A DNA stretch of 37,048 nt from Bacteroidota bacterium (GCA_027621555.1 JAQCBJ010000015.1:1-37048); one strand, 5' to 3'. Positions 1-11,600 are shown, numbered from the stretch's first letter. The notes: generated from the letters alone by a model not told the origin. Numbers and translations are program-made.

Positions 1-2
1 AG

Positions 3-1196
3 TGGATCGGGATGGAGTACCCGATGATTTGCTTCAACGGCGGCCGCCCGGAGCCAGACGGCACGTACAGCGCGCGCACCAAGCACGGCATGATCAGTGT
101 GATTATCCACGAGGTGGGGCACAACTTCTTCCCCATGATCATCAACTCGGACGAGCGCCAGTGGACGTGGATGGACGAGGGGTTGAACACGTTTGTGCAG
201 TTCTTGACGGAAAAGGAGTTTGACCGCGACTACCCCGCGCGCCGCGGCAGCGCCCGCAACATCCGCGAGTACATGGGCGGCGACAAGACCCGCATCAGCC
301 CCATTATGACCAACTCGGAGTCCATTTACCAGTTTGGGAACAACGCTTACGGCAAGCCTGCCACAGCGCTGAACATTTTGCGTGAGACCGTCATGGGCCG
401 CGATTTGTTCGACCACGCGTTCAAGGAGTACAGCCGTCGTTGGGCCTTCAAACACCCATCACCTGCCGACTTCTTCCGCACCATGGAAGACGCCTCCGGG
501 GTGGACCTCGATTGGTTCTGGCGCGGTTGGTTCTACACGACCGACCACGTGGACATCGCCATGGAAGACATCAAGTGGATGCAGATGGATTCGCAGGATC
601 CCGACGTGGAAGCGGCCTTCCGTCAGGCGGCCGATGAGCGCGAGCCCAAGGACATCACCCAAATGCGCAACGCCAACGGCGGGGTGCCGGTGTCGTACCT
701 CGAGGCCGACCCCACGTTGAACGACTACTACACGACGACCGGCAAGTACGAAGTGCTTGAGCTCGACCGCCAAGAATCTCGTGAAAAGCTCGAGGGCTTG
801 AGCGAGGAAGACCGGGCGTTGCTGAACAGCGGCAAGCAGTACTATGAAATCACGTTCCGCAACGTCGGAGGTCTCGTGATGCCGCTCATCCTGGAATTCG
901 AGTACGAGGATGGCGAGCGCGAGGTGCGTCACATCCCCGCCGAGATCTGGAAGATGAGCGAGCCGACTGTGACCAAGGTCTTTGTGACCGACCGTCCCGC
1001 GGCACGCATCACGCTCGACCCGTACATGGAGACGGCCGATGTGGACATGGGCAACAACGTTTGGCCTCCACGTCCGGAGCCCACGCGCTTCGAAGTCTTC
1101 CAAGGTGGAGGATACAGTCGTTACGGTGGTGGAGGGGAGAACCCCATGCAGCGCGCACGTCGCGACGCTGAACAAACCGGTGCTTCGGAAGAGTAA
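3..1196 (+). CDS. M1-family zinc metallopeptidase, C-terminal part (5' truncated)
   Basis: The reading frame is open from the left edge, so the N-terminus is missing; the visible ATG at 12 is probably internal. Counting from that Met, the gluzincin motif HEVGH (residues 33-37) is followed 18 residues later by E56 in the run [11 protein letters not shown], the HExxH-x18-E zinc site of M1 aminopeptidases. A conserved Tyr follows in [10 protein letters not shown] (Y113), the usual transition-state tyrosine. The rest is an alpha-helical and then beta-rich C-terminal region with the low-complexity stretch [13 protein letters not shown] near the end. M1 enzymes remove N-terminal residues from peptides, and Bacteroidota encode several large secreted or periplasmic ones; location cannot be judged without the N-terminus. 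It converges on the DMT transporter gene with a 15-bp gap. Family assignment is firm; substrate unknown. Confidence 0.88.
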   Translation, partial: WIGMEYPMICFNGGRPEPDGTYSARTKHGMISVIIHEVGHNFFPMIINSDERQWTWMDEGLNTFVQFLTEKEFDRDYPARRGSARNIREYMGGDKTRISPIMTNSESIYQFGNNAYGKPATALNILRETVMGRDLFDHAFKEYSRRWAFKHPSPADFFRTMEDASGVDLDWFWRGWFYTTDHVDIAMEDIKWMQMDSQDPDVEAAFRQAADEREPKDITQMRNANGGVPVSYLEADPTLNDYYTTTGKYEVLELDRQESREKLEGLSEEDRALLNSGKQYYEITFRNVGGLVMPLILEFEYEDGEREVRHIPAEIWKMSEPTVTKVFVTDRPAARITLDPYMETADVDMGNNVWPPRPEPTRFEVFQGGGYSRYGGGGENPMQRARRDAEQTGASEE

Positions 1197-1211
1197 GCCG
1201 ACGAGAACCGC

Positions 1212-2099
1212 TTACCCCAACAGCATCATGAGTCCGATGGAGGCGGTGGCCAACGCCACGCCCCATCGGGCTTTTTGATTGGGGATGTCCTGGAGCAGAT
1301 AAATGCCTCCGACGGTGGCCAAAACGATGACGCTCAAGTTCAGCAACGGCACCACCATGGCCCGCTCAAACATGCCTGAGTCAAAAGCGAGGAGGAGGAA
1401 GTACAGCGACCCAAAGTTGGTGACGCCCAACAGCAGGCCTCCCATCACATCCAGGCGCTTGGGCATCCCAAGACCGCGGCGGAGTTGGTCGGCCAAGCCC
1501 ACGATTCCACCCAGGGTGAAAGGGACCGAGGCAAAGGCCATTTGCATTCCAGGCTCATCCAACGACGGATCCGTGGAGAACCACCCAAACATCAAGTCGA
1601 TGCACCCGCTCCCAAAAAACATGGTCACCGGAATCCACCATAGGTTGGGGCGAGGACCCGATGAAGCGGCCTCAAGAGGCTGGTCGTTGCCGGAGCTCGC
1701 CGACAGCCAAACCGCGGGAAACGCCAAGGCCATGCCTGCCCACTGGCCCCATGTGATTCCATCCATGCCGTCGACCAACGCCAAAACCAACACGGGAATG
1801 GCCATGGACAACTTCGACGCGATGGTGGCCACCGAAACTCCGAGTTCCTGGGAACATCGCGCGGTCAATTGGAAGAGGGGGTAGAACAGGGCGCCGAGCA
1901 CGGAAAGAGGCACGATCCAAGTCGAGTCTAGCGCCTGCGTCATGGCCTCGCTTCCACCGGCCAACGTCCAACCGAGGGTGGCGGCCACGAAGTAGTTGAC
2001 GGTGATGGCCCAGGAGGTTTGGACTCCCCATCGCTTGAAGCTGGGAAAGAGCAAGTAGATGAACACCGTGCTCACGATGGTGGCGGCAAACGTCCACAT
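1212..2099 (-). CDS. DMT/EamA-like membrane transporter
   Basis: A 295-residue, strongly hydrophobic protein with about ten membrane-spanning segments arranged as two similar halves, the architecture and length of drug/metabolite-transporter (EamA-like) permeases. The first segment begins at the N-terminus (MWTFAATIVSTVFIYLLF), and a short hydrophilic loop with a Ser/Gly/Asn-rich stretch near residues 133-150 divides the halves. It starts 3 bp after the ribD stop codon on the same strand, so it is almost certainly the last gene of the ffh-folD-ribD transcript. The substrate is not evident; linkage to ribD makes a flavin-related or metabolite-export role conceivable, but that is only positional inference. 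No charged catalytic motif is visible. Confidence 0.75.
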   Translation of the reverse strand: MWTFAATIVSTVFIYLLFPSFKRWGVQTSWAITVNYFVAATLGWTLAGGSEAMTQALDSTWIVPLSVLGALFYPLFQLTARCSQELGVSVATIASKLSMAIPVLVLALVDGMDGITWGQWAGMALAFPAVWLSASSGNDQPLEAASSGPRPNLWWIPVTMFFGSGCIDLMFGWFSTDPSLDEPGMQMAFASVPFTLGGIVGLADQLRRGLGMPKRLDVMGGLLLGVTNFGSLYFLLLAFDSGMFERAMVVPLLNLSVIVLATVGGIYLLQDIPNQKARWGVALATASIGLMMLLG

Positions 2100-2102
2100 G
2101 GC

Positions 2103-3218
2103 TTAGGCGAGAATGGTGCGGTTGGCGTGGTTCATGTCTTGACGCCAAACGTACAGCACATCGGAACCAACTGGTGTTGTTTCCAACGCCGTAGTAACGT
2201 CGATGGAGGGTGCGTCCAAGCCTTTTGACAGCGTCCTCGGTGTTTCCAACACGTGCAACTCATCCCACGTTTCATGATTCAGCACGGCTTGTGCGATTTC
2301 CGCGCCGCCTTCCACGAGGCAGGCCGAGGTGCCGGTGACCTTGCGGAATTCGATCCACCACTCGGGGGTCAAGGCTGGCGCATTCAGCGCCACCAAGTCC
2401 ATTCCCCAGTCCTCCCAACTGCCAAGGGCCTCACCCCCGACCGCGCTTGAAGTATGAAGCAAGGTTGTGGGAGGACTGTCGACAGCCTTTGGCGGAAAGC
2501 TTGCAGGACAAGGAGTGTCGCCTCGGGAGAGGATGAAGCGCTTGGGGCTGGGGCCAGGGACATCGCGTGTCGTCAAGCTCGGCACATCCACCAGCCAGGT
2601 GTTCATGCCCACCAAGATGCCGTCGTGCGAGGCCCGCAGTCCGTGCGTGTGTCGACGTGCTGCCGGCCCGGTGAGGGCCGCACCACCGCGTTGAGGTGCA
2701 GCTTCAACTTCAGGATCCAGGAAGCCGTCAGACGATTGGGCCCATTTCAGGGTGACCCATGGACGGTTTGCGGTCATGGCATGCACGAAGCGTCGGTTGA
2801 GTTCGTTGGCCTCGGATTCCAGGCAACCCACCTGAACATCGACGCCTGCATCCCGAAGTCGCTCGATGCCTTTTCCCGCGACCAGTGGATTGGGGTCGGC
2901 CATCGCCACCACCACTCGACCCACGCCCCTTCGTACAAGCAGGTCGGCGCAAGGAGGAGTTTTGCCGACGTGGCTGCAGGGTTCCAAGGTCACGTAAGCT
3001 GTGGCACGCGACAAATCTGCATGTTCGTCGAGTGCCAAAAGGGCATTCACTTCAGCATGTGCTTTCCCAAACGCGCGGTGCCATCCCTCGGCGAGAAGGG
3101 AGTCGTTGCCGACCACAACACATCCCACCATGGGGTTGGGCCATGTGGTGAACCGACCGCGCTCGGCAAGTTCGAGCGCGCGACGCATCCAGCGCGCATC
3201 GCTGGAGGCAGAGTTCAT
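2103..3218 (-). CDS. ribD: Bifunctional riboflavin biosynthesis deaminase/reductase RibD
   Basis: RibD deaminates the GTP-derived pyrimidine intermediate and then reduces its ribosyl chain, the second and third steps of riboflavin synthesis. The N-terminal cytidine-deaminase-like domain shows the zinc site HAE (residues 54-56) and the PCSHVGKTPPC motif with C81 and C90. The C-terminal reductase domain begins near NRPWVTLKWAQSSDG (residue 151) and contains VEGGAEIAQAVL, a nucleotide-binding Gly motif. The start is set at 3218 (MNSASSDARWMRRALELA), giving 371 residues: this ATG overlaps the folD TGA as ATGA (3215-3218), implying translational coupling; the longer upstream reading runs through folD and has no family similarity. 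The transporter gene follows 3 bp downstream. Confidence 0.93.
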   Translation of the reverse strand: MNSASSDARWMRRALELAERGRFTTWPNPMVGCVVVGNDSLLAEGWHRAFGKAHAEVNALLALDEHADLSRATAYVTLEPCSHVGKTPPCADLLVRRGVGRVVVAMADPNPLVAGKGIERLRDAGVDVQVGCLESEANELNRRFVHAMTANRPWVTLKWAQSSDGFLDPEVEAAPQRGGAALTGPAARRHTHGLRASHDGILVGMNTWLVDVPSLTTRDVPGPSPKRFILSRGDTPCPASFPPKAVDSPPTTLLHTSSAVGGEALGSWEDWGMDLVALNAPALTPEWWIEFRKVTGTSACLVEGGAEIAQAVLNHETWDELHVLETPRTLSKGLDAPSIDVTTALETTPVGSDVLYVWRQDMNHANRTILA

Positions 3219-4096
3219 GCTTCTGCGTTGGTGCAGGCCTGAAGCGTGTTTTGCATCAGGGAAGCGATGGTCATGGGGCCGACGCCGCCCGGCACGGGCG
3301 TGATCCAGCTGCACTTGGGAGCGACCGCTTCGTAATCAACGTCACCCGTCAAGCGCGCGCCAGATTTTCGGCTCGCGTCCGGGATGCGGTTGATGCCCAC
3401 GTCAATGACAACCGCGCCTTCTTTGACCATGTCGGCGGTCACGAAGTGGGCACGTCCAATGGCCGCGACCAGGATGTCTGCACGGCGGGTGTGCTCAGCC
3501 AAATCCTTGGTGCGGCTGTGGCAAACCGTCACGGTGCAATTGCCAGGTGCGCCGTTGCGACGAAGCAGCAGGGCCATGGGGGTGCCCACGATGGAGCTTC
3601 GACCCAGAATGACGGCGTGCTTGCCTTGGGTGTCAATTCCCGCGCGGTGGAGCAACGACATGATGCCCATGGGCGTGGCGGGCAAAAAGCAGGGGAGGTC
3701 CAGCGCCATTTTTCCAGCGTTGACCGGGTGGAAGCCGTCCACGTCCTTGGCGGGATGGACCGCTTCCAAGACCACTTGGTCGTCGATGTGGTCGGGGAGG
3801 GGGAGCTGCACGATGAACCCATCGATGTCCGCGTTTGCGTTCAAGTCGCGAACGACCTGAAGAAGCTCTTCTTGCGAAATGGTCTCAGGCTTCTCAACCA
3901 GCGTGCTTTCAAACCCCACGCGCGCACAAGCCTTCACTTTGTGGCCAACGTAGGCGCGGCTCGCCGGGTTTTCGCCCACCAAAACTGCAGCGAGGTGGGG
4001 ACGCTTGAGTCCGCGCTCAAGCCTTGCGTTCACCGCCTCAGTGAGTTCGGCTTCGATCGCCAGCGACGTGGCTTTTCCATCCAAAATCTGCGTCAT
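3215..4096 (-). CDS. folD: Methylenetetrahydrofolate dehydrogenase/cyclohydrolase FolD
   Basis: FolD interconverts 5,10-methylene- and 10-formyl-tetrahydrofolate with NADP, supplying one-carbon units in the cytoplasm. The 293-residue length is typical. Seen: VGENPASRAYVGHKVKAC (residues 40-57) with the substrate Tyr49 and catalytic Lys53, the QLPLPDHI loop, the Rossmann motif GRSSIVGTPMA, and the C-terminal signature PVPGGVGPMT. It lies 31 bp downstream of ffh and overlaps ribD by 4 bp, so it is the second gene of a minus-strand operon. No frameshift or missing catalytic residue was seen. Confidence 0.96.
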   Translation of the reverse strand: MTQILDGKATSLAIEAELTEAVNARLERGLKRPHLAAVLVGENPASRAYVGHKVKACARVGFESTLVEKPETISQEELLQVVRDLNANADIDGFIVQLPLPDHIDDQVVLEAVHPAKDVDGFHPVNAGKMALDLPCFLPATPMGIMSLLHRAGIDTQGKHAVILGRSSIVGTPMALLLRRNGAPGNCTVTVCHSRTKDLAEHTRRADILVAAIGRAHFVTADMVKEGAVVIDVGINRIPDASRKSGARLTGDVDYEAVAPKCSWITPVPGGVGPMTIASLMQNTLQACTNAEA

Positions 4097-4127
4097 GTTG
4101 TGAAGGTAGGTGAGGTCGGTGAGAGCA

Positions 4128-5459
4128 TCAGCGCGTCCGTCCTGGCATGCGCATTCCTGGGACGCGAGGCATGCCGCCGCGGGCCATCATGCCCATGACT
4201 TTTTTCATGTCCTCGAATTGTTTCAGCAGCTTGTTCACGTCCTCGACGCTGCGTCCGCAACCTTTCGCGATGCGACTGCGGCGGCTGCCGTTGATCAGGT
4301 TAGGCTCTGCACGTTCCGCAGGCGTCATCGACTGGATGATGGACTCAATGCCCACAAAGGCGTTGTCGTCGACGTCAATGCCTTTGAGCGCTTTGCCCAT
4401 GCCGGGCACCATGCCAAGGAGGTCCTTGACGTTGCCCATCTTCTTGATTTGCTGGATTTGGGCTAAGAAATCGTCCAGGTCAAACGTGTTCTTCCGAAGC
4501 TTGGCTTCCAGCCGCTGCGCCTCCTTCTCATCAATGGCTTGCTGTGCGCGCTCAACGAGCGAAACCACGTCGCCCTTGCCCAAAATTCGATCCGCCATCC
4601 GCTCCGGGTGGAAGACGTCAAGGGCATCCATCTTTTCGCCTGTGCCCACGAATTTGATGGGCTTGCCGACCACCGAGTAGATGCTCAATGCCGCACCACC
4701 CCGCGCGTCGCCGTCGAGTTTGGTCAGGATGACGCCGCTGAAGTCGAGGCGATCGTTGAACGCTTTGGCTGTCTGCACGGCGTCTTGACCTGTCATGGCG
4801 TCGACTACGAACAGGATTTCGTCTGGCCGCACTGCGTCGCGTACGGCTGAGATCTCATCCATCAACACTTCGTCGATGGCCAATCGTCCTGCCGTATCGA
4901 CAATGACCGCGCCGTATCCTTCGGCCTTTGCCTTGGCCATGCCGCGCTGGGCAATCCCCACGGCGTCTTTCACACCAGGCTCCGAGTACACGTCCGCGCC
5001 TACACTCTCGCCCACCACGTGCAGCTGGTCCACAGCGGCAGGGCGGTGCACGTCGCACGCCACCAGAAGCGGCTTCCGACCTGATTTGGCGATGCGCGCC
5101 GCCAACTTCCCAGCGTGAGTCGTCTTTCCCGCCCCCTGCAATCCCGCCAACAAAATGGTGGAAGGCTTGCCCTTGAGTTCCAATGGAGCAGCAGCTTGCC
5201 CCATCAACTTGGTCAATTCCTCGTGGGTGATTTTGATCAGCAGTTGACCCGGTTGGATTGACGTCAACACCTCGCGTCCGAGCGCTTGCTCTTTGACGGT
5301 CTTGACAAAATTCTTTGCGGTCTTGAAGTCGACATCCGCATCCAGCAAGGCTTTGCGCACTTCTTTCAGCGTGTCTCCAACGTTCACTTCCGTGATGGAT
5401 CCGTGGCCTTTCAGCACCTTGAAGGCGCGCTCAAATCGTTCTTGAAGGTTCTCAAACAT
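4128..5459 (-). CDS. ffh: Signal recognition particle GTPase Ffh
   Basis: Ffh binds 4.5S RNA and signal sequences of nascent membrane proteins and delivers ribosomes to FtsY. The start is taken at 5459 (MFENLQERFERAFKVLKG, 443 residues); the longer upstream reading adds 14 residues unlike the family. The N domain is followed by the G domain with G1 GLQGAGKTTHAGKLA (residues 106-120), G3 DTAGR, and G4 TKLDGDARGG. The C-terminal M domain has the signal-binding region ending with a Met/Gly/Arg-rich tail (MGMMARGGMPRVPGMRMPG) and the RNA-binding signature NLINGSRRSRIAKGCG. The G1 motif carries His where Thr or Ser is more usual (TTHAGK), a mild variation. It is first in the operon with folD and ribD; a good promoter lies about 40 bp upstream. 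Confidence 0.96.
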   Translation of the reverse strand: MFENLQERFERAFKVLKGHGSITEVNVGDTLKEVRKALLDADVDFKTAKNFVKTVKEQALGREVLTSIQPGQLLIKITHEELTKLMGQAAAPLELKGKPSTILLAGLQGAGKTTHAGKLAARIAKSGRKPLLVACDVHRPAAVDQLHVVGESVGADVYSEPGVKDAVGIAQRGMAKAKAEGYGAVIVDTAGRLAIDEVLMDEISAVRDAVRPDEILFVVDAMTGQDAVQTAKAFNDRLDFSGVILTKLDGDARGGAALSIYSVVGKPIKFVGTGEKMDALDVFHPERMADRILGKGDVVSLVERAQQAIDEKEAQRLEAKLRKNTFDLDDFLAQIQQIKKMGNVKDLLGMVPGMGKALKGIDVDDNAFVGIESIIQSMTPAERAEPNLINGSRRSRIAKGCGRSVEDVNKLLKQFEDMKKVMGMMARGGMPRVPGMRMPGRTR

Positions 5460-5498
5460 GGTTCTGTTTTGGGCTGTTTTGGAGTCCAAAATGGAGGG

Positions 5499-5529
5499 CA
5501 AAGGTAGGTGTCACGTAACCCATTGCAAG
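5499..5529 (-). promoter_or_regulatory. Bacteroidota-type sigma promoter for ffh operon
   Basis: On the minus strand a perfect -7 box TACCTTTG (TAnnTTTG consensus) occupies 5506 to 5499, with CTTG at 5529 to 5526 exactly 19 bases upstream, close to the TTTG/TTG -33 element of the housekeeping Bacteroidota sigma factor. The predicted transcript start near 5492 leaves a leader of about 33 nucleotides before the ffh ATG at 5459. No Shine-Dalgarno sequence is evident, as is common in this phylum. Confidence 0.7.
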
Positions 5530-5605
5530 CATGCGCGTAAGCCGTACTTCGAATCAGACGAACGTGTATAATATTTCGACGAACTGAAGAAATTTTCGGT
5601 TTGTA

Positions 5606-5636
5606 CTGGTATTTTTAACGACGAGTTGTATATTTA
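5606..5636 (+). promoter_or_regulatory. Candidate promoter of the giant secreted protein gene
   Basis: The 200-bp gap between the divergent ffh and giant-protein genes is clearly AT-richer than its surroundings on the right-hand side. TATATTTA at 5629-5636 matches TAnnTTTG at all but the last position and lies 23 bases before the ATG at 5660. The upstream CTG at 5606-5608, 20 bases away, is only a weak -33 match; the better TTTG at 5600-5603 is too far (25 bases). Plausible but weak. Confidence 0.35.
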
Positions 5637-5659
5637 GGGTGAAATAATCTTTTCAAATC

Positions 5660-8600
5660 ATGCGAACGAACATTTGCCTCGCCTTTATGGCCCTCTTCGC
5701 TTTGGTCCCCTTCACGGGTGTCAATGCGCAGTATTCGTTGACAGTTGAAGCTTCGGCTCCTGCTGATCCGACGACTCCTGGAACGGTTTACCGGTTCTAT
5801 GTCAACGCCAACGACGCAACAGATAAATTCTCTGCGGTGTTTGGTAACGACCAAGCGAACTTGGTGATTTCCACCCCAGACGGAATTTTCAATTCTCCTG
5901 GAAACGCTAGCTGGAATGCTTCGGGAATTAATCCCGCCTTCCTGTCATTCTTGCCTTCGATGGCGGATGATAGCTACGCCACAATCAACTTGGATTTGCC
6001 CGCATCTGCTAGCGGAATTGCTGGTGCGGCAGACCCATCCATTGTGGAGGATACGAGCTTGAGCCCTACGGTCTCCGGATACTTTCAGTCAGGTGGTACT
6101 GAACTCAATGTGAGCACCTTGACGGGTGCTTCGTGGTACGTGCTGAACACGGCAGCCAATGCATTGCCGATTGATGGGCGCTGGTTGATTGCTCAAGTCA
6201 CAACCGCAGGAACCATTTCTGGTCAGCTCAACTATCAAATTTTCCCACTTGGCGTGGGTGCTGACCAAATCCAGATGTCTGTGGCCTTTGATGGTGTAGG
6301 CGATTTCGGAGGATCAAACAACGTGGTGAACGGTTGCACGGATGCAACGGCTTGCAACTACGACTCAGCTGCTACGAGCGATGACGGTTCATGCTTGTTT
6401 GACGATGCACTCGGAGTGTGTGGCGGCGACTGCCCTGCTGACGTTGACGGCGATGGTGTTTGTGACAACGCTGAGATTCCAGGTTGTACGAACCCAGCCG
6501 CTTGCAACTACGATGCGACTGCGACCGATGATGATGGATCTTGTGCCCAAAACGACGTCATTGGCGTTTGTGGTGGTACTTGCCAAGCCGACGCCGATGG
6601 CGATGGCGTTTGTGATGATGTTGACGACTGCATTGGCGATTTGGACGCATGCGGTGTATGCAATGGAGACAACAGCACTTGCACGGACTGCGCTGGCGTT
6701 GTGAACGGTACATCTGTTCTCGACGACTGTGGCGTTTGTGGCGGTGACAACAGTACATGCACGGACTGCGCTGGCGTTGTGAACGGTACATCTGTTCTCG
6801 ACGACTGCGGCGTTTGTGGCGGTGACAACAGCACTTGCACGGACTGCGCAGGTGTGGTGAACGGCACTTCTGTTCTTGACGATTGCGGCGTTTGTGGCGG
6901 CGACAACAGCACTTGCACGGACTGCGCTGGCGTTGTGAACGGTACTTCTGTTCTTGACGACTGCGGCGTTTGTGGCGGCGACAACAGCTCTTGCACGGAC
7001 TGTGCGGGTGTGGTGAACGGAACCTCTGTTCTCGACGACTGCGGCGTTTGCGGTGGAGACAACAGCTCTTGCACGGACTGTGCGGGTGTGGTGAACGGAA
7101 CCTCTGTTCTTGACGAATGCGGTGTTTGTGGAGGCGATGGCTCGTCATGCGCAGACCCTTGTGCTGCAGCGGCTCAATCAAGCCCCTATACATTGACGGT
7201 TGAGGCCTCGGCGCCAGCGGACCCAACGACACCAGGCATGGTGTACCGATTCTACGTCAACGCAGTAGATGCGACTGACAAGATGTCTGCCATCTTCGGA
7301 AACGACGTTGCCAATTTGGTAATCTCAACGCCAGACGGCATCTTCAACTCTCCTGGGAACGCAAGCTGGAATGCTTCGGGCATCAACCCCGCTTTCCTGT
7401 CTTTCTTGCCTTCCATGGCGGATGATAGCTACGCGACCATCAATTTGGATTTGCCTGCCTCGGCAAGCGGAATTGCTGGTGCAGCAGACCCATCCATTGT
7501 AGAGGATGCGACCCTGAGCCCATCGGTGACGGGATATTTCCAAACGGGAGGTACGGAGCTGAATGTAAGCACTCTGACGGGTGCCTCTTGGTATGTTTTG
7601 AATACGGCCGCAAATGCTTTGCCTATTGACGGTCGTTGGCTGATTGCTCAAATCACGACTGCCGGATCCATTTCTGGCCAGCTGAACTACCAGGTCTTCC
7701 CACTCGGTGTGGGTGCTGACCAAGTGCAGACGTCTGTGACGTTTGACGGTGTGGGAACGTTCGGCGCCACCACGGATGTGGTTTGTGGCTGCATGGACGA
7801 CACGGCCTGCAACTACGACGCTTCTGCCACCAACGACGATGGCTCTTGCACGTACCAAACGGATCCTCTCTTGAACTGCGACGGAACGTGCATCAACGAT
7901 GCGGACGGTGACGGCGTGTGTGACGAAAACGAAGTTGCCGGCTGCACGAACGCAGGTGCTTGCAACTACGACGCTTCAGCCACCGACGACGATGGCTCTT
8001 GCGCTCAACTCGACGAGTGCGGCGTGTGCGGCGGTTCAGGCATTGCTGACGGCGCATGTGACTGCGACGGCAACGTCCTCGACCAGTGCGGTGTATGTGG
8101 CGGTTCAGGCGTTGACGCCGATGCTGATGGCATTTGCGACGACGTAGACGACTGCGTCGGCACGCTCGACGCATGTGGCGTGTGCAACGGTCCTGGTGCC
8201 GTGTACGACTGCGGTTGTACCGACATCCCAGCCGGTGACTGCGACTGCAACGGCGGTCAACTCGACGCCCTTGGAGTTTGCGGTGGTACCTGCACCGCTG
8301 ACGCGGATGCTGATGGCATTTGTGACGACGTGGATGACTGCATCGGTTCAGTGGACGGATGCGGTGTTTGCAACGGCGACGGAACGACCTGCACGGGTTG
8401 TGCCGATCCTGCTGCGAGCAACTACGACGTGAACAACATCTTCGCAGACAACGGTCAGTGTGTTTACGCGACGACCTTCAACGTGGACATGAGCTGCGCG
8501 ACCAACGCGGGTGCGATGCTCAACGGTTCTGCTTCGTTCTTTGAAGTGTTCGTGACGGGTCCTGTGTTTGGATGGGCAGCCAACGATGGCTACAACCAAC

Positions 8601-11600
8601 TCACGGACGCGGACGGTGACGGCATCTACTCGGTGACCCTCGACTTCCCTGCAGGTGACGTGGAATACAAGTACGCCATCGACGGCTTCGCGGATCAAGA
8701 GAACTTGATCGACGACATGGCCAACGGCGGATCTTGTGCTCCAATCACGGACTACGCAGGGTACGCCAACCGCCAGGTGGCGGCTGGTTCGACGACCAAC
8801 GACACGTACGGCAGCTGCACGACTTGTGCGGACCAAGTGGAGCCAGTGGACATCACCTTCAACGTGGACATGAGCTCTTACGGCAACAGCTTCGGTGTGG
8901 TGAACCTCAACGGTTCTTTCAACAGCTGGTGCGGTGGTTGCAACGCCATGGACGATGCTGACGGCGACGGCGTTTACTCGTTGACCTTGTCCTTGCTCCC
9001 AGGTACGTACGAGTACAAGTTCACCCTCGATGGATGGACGATTCAGGAAGAATTTGCTGGTGGTGAGTCTTGCACGAGCACCATCGACGGGTTCACGAAC
9101 CGTACGGTGACGGCGACGGAAACCACGGTCTTGCCTGTGGTGTGCTGGAACTCTTGCGACGTTTGTCCTGAAGGAGTTGTGGGTTGCACGGACGCCAACG
9201 CGAGCAACTACAACCCCGAAGCCACTGAAGACGCAGGATGTCTCTACGACGTGACCTTCTCAGTGGACATTTCTCAAACGGACTTCACTTCTGTGTCTTG
9301 GGCAGGCACGGCCAACGGATGGAGCGACTTGTCAAACCCCATGGACGATGCCGATGGAGACGGTGTTTACACGGTGACCATTGCCTTGCCACTCGGTGAC
9401 AACGAGTACAAATTCCTCGGAAACGGCGATTGGGCCGTGGCTGAAGCCTTTGATGGTACAGAATCTTGCACGACGCCACCTGCTGAGTTTGTGAACCGTG
9501 TGGTGAACGTCACAGGCATCGCAACGCTTGACACAGTGTGCTACAACAGCTGCTCTGCTTGCGTGCCAAACGCCGTGCTCGGATGTACGGACGCCTCAGC
9601 GAACAACTACAACGCTGACGCAGACACCGACGACGGTTCTTGCTTGTACAACACCACGTTCAACGTGGACATGAGCTGTGCCGGTGTGGACTTCACGGAA
9701 GTGTTTGTGACCGGTCCTCTTTGGGGCTGGCCCGCCAACGCTGGCTTCAACGCCATGACCGACGCCGACGCCGACGGCATCTACAGCGTGACCATCGAGA
9801 CGCCTGCTGGCGACATCGAATACAAGTATGCCATCAACGGATTCGCAGATCAAGAGAACTTGATTGACGACATGCAGAATGGTGCGTCTTGCGCTCCTGT
9901 GACTGACTACAGTGGTTACGCCAACCGTCTCGCGGCTTCAGGCAGCACCACCAATGACACTTACGGCAGCTGTGAAGCTTGCCCTGAGGATGTGCTCGGA
10001 TGTACGGATGCGACTGCCTGCAACTACAACGCCGAGGCGACTGCCGACGACGGTTCTTGTGATCTCGTGTCTTGCGCAGGTTGTGACGGCGTGCCAAACA
10101 GTGGCTTGACGCTCGACGATTGCGGCGTGTGCGGAGGCGACAACAGCTCTTGCACGGGCTGTCTCGATGCAACCGCTTGCAACTACGACGCTTCTGCTAC
10201 GATTCAAGGATACGTCGAAGGCGCGGCTTCTGGCTTGCAAATCGAATTGACGGCTGGTTCTTGGCCGGGTGAAATCAGCTGGACTCTGGACCTCGGCGGG
10301 GTTCCTCAAGGATTGCCTTATGCTGCGCCGTTCAGCGGAACCATTGATTTGGCCCCAGGTACTTACACCATCACGGGCTACGACAGCTACGACGACGGTT
10401 GGAATGGTGCAGTCATGACGATCACGGATGTGGCGTCAGGTGCCTCAACGACGTTCTCTGTCGCTAGCGGAGCAACTGGCTCGACCATCGACGTTGCTGT
10501 AACTGCTGAAACCACGTGTGACTACGTTTCATGCGCTGGCTGTACGGACGCTACGGCTTGCAACTACGATGCTGACGCGTTGCTTGACGACGGTTCTTGT
10601 GTGGCACCTGACGCCCTCACGGGTTGTGGTGACACGTGCCTCGATGGTGGTGTGTTGTATACGTTCGACATCGCTGACCAATACAGCGACGGCATGTGCT
10701 GCACATATGGTGACGGGTCGTACACCATCTTGGTGGACGGCGAAATGATCGCCACGGGTGGTGACTTCGGAGCTTCTGCTTCAGAGCGTTTCTGTGCACC
10801 TGCTGACGCCTGTGTTCAGCTCATCATGGTGGCCGACAACTACCCAGGAGAGCAAACGTGGAGCTTCACTGCTGACGGCGTGGAACTCGCGGGCGCTGGT
10901 TTGGACGGTTCGTCAGCGACATACAACTTCGGCGGTTGCGTCGAGGGATGCATGGACGCTACGGCGTGCAACTACAACATGGACGCCAACATCGAAGATG
11001 GCAGCTGCACCTACGCTCCTGACTACTACGAGTGTGATGGCGAGACGTGCCTCAACGACGCCGACGGCGACGGTGTGTGTGACGAACTCGAAGTGGAGGG
11101 TTGTGTGGTTCCAACGGCTTGTAACTACGTTGCTAGTGGTGTGACCGACCTCGTTCCTTGTGTCTACCCAGACCCGGGATACGATTGTGACGGCATCTGC
11201 CTCGGTGATGCGGACGGCGACGGCATCTGCGACGCCAACGAAATCGCAGGCTGTCAGGACAGCACGGCGTGCAACTACAACGCTGACGCGACGGATGCGG
11301 ACACGTGCGACTACACGAGCTGCCTCGGATGTACGGACGACACCGCTTGCAACTACGATGCTACGGCTACGCAGAACGACGGATCGTGCGACTACTGCTC
11401 TTGCGCATCTGACGCTGCCGGAGGACAGAACGGGTTCAACCTCTCTGTCGAAACGCATGCAGAAGGTGGAGTGTTTGGTTTGACGACGTACCGCGTGTAC
11501 GTGACCACCAACGACAGCGCTGACTTCGTGTCTGCCATCGCAGGTGACGAGATCAACCCATCGTACCTCCGCACAAGCACGAGCTTCTACCAGAATCCAC

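Noticed and set aside
6680-7147. Regular repeat considered as a CRISPR array
   Set aside because: Units are contiguous, in frame, 78 bp and without variable spacers; they encode a protein repeat.
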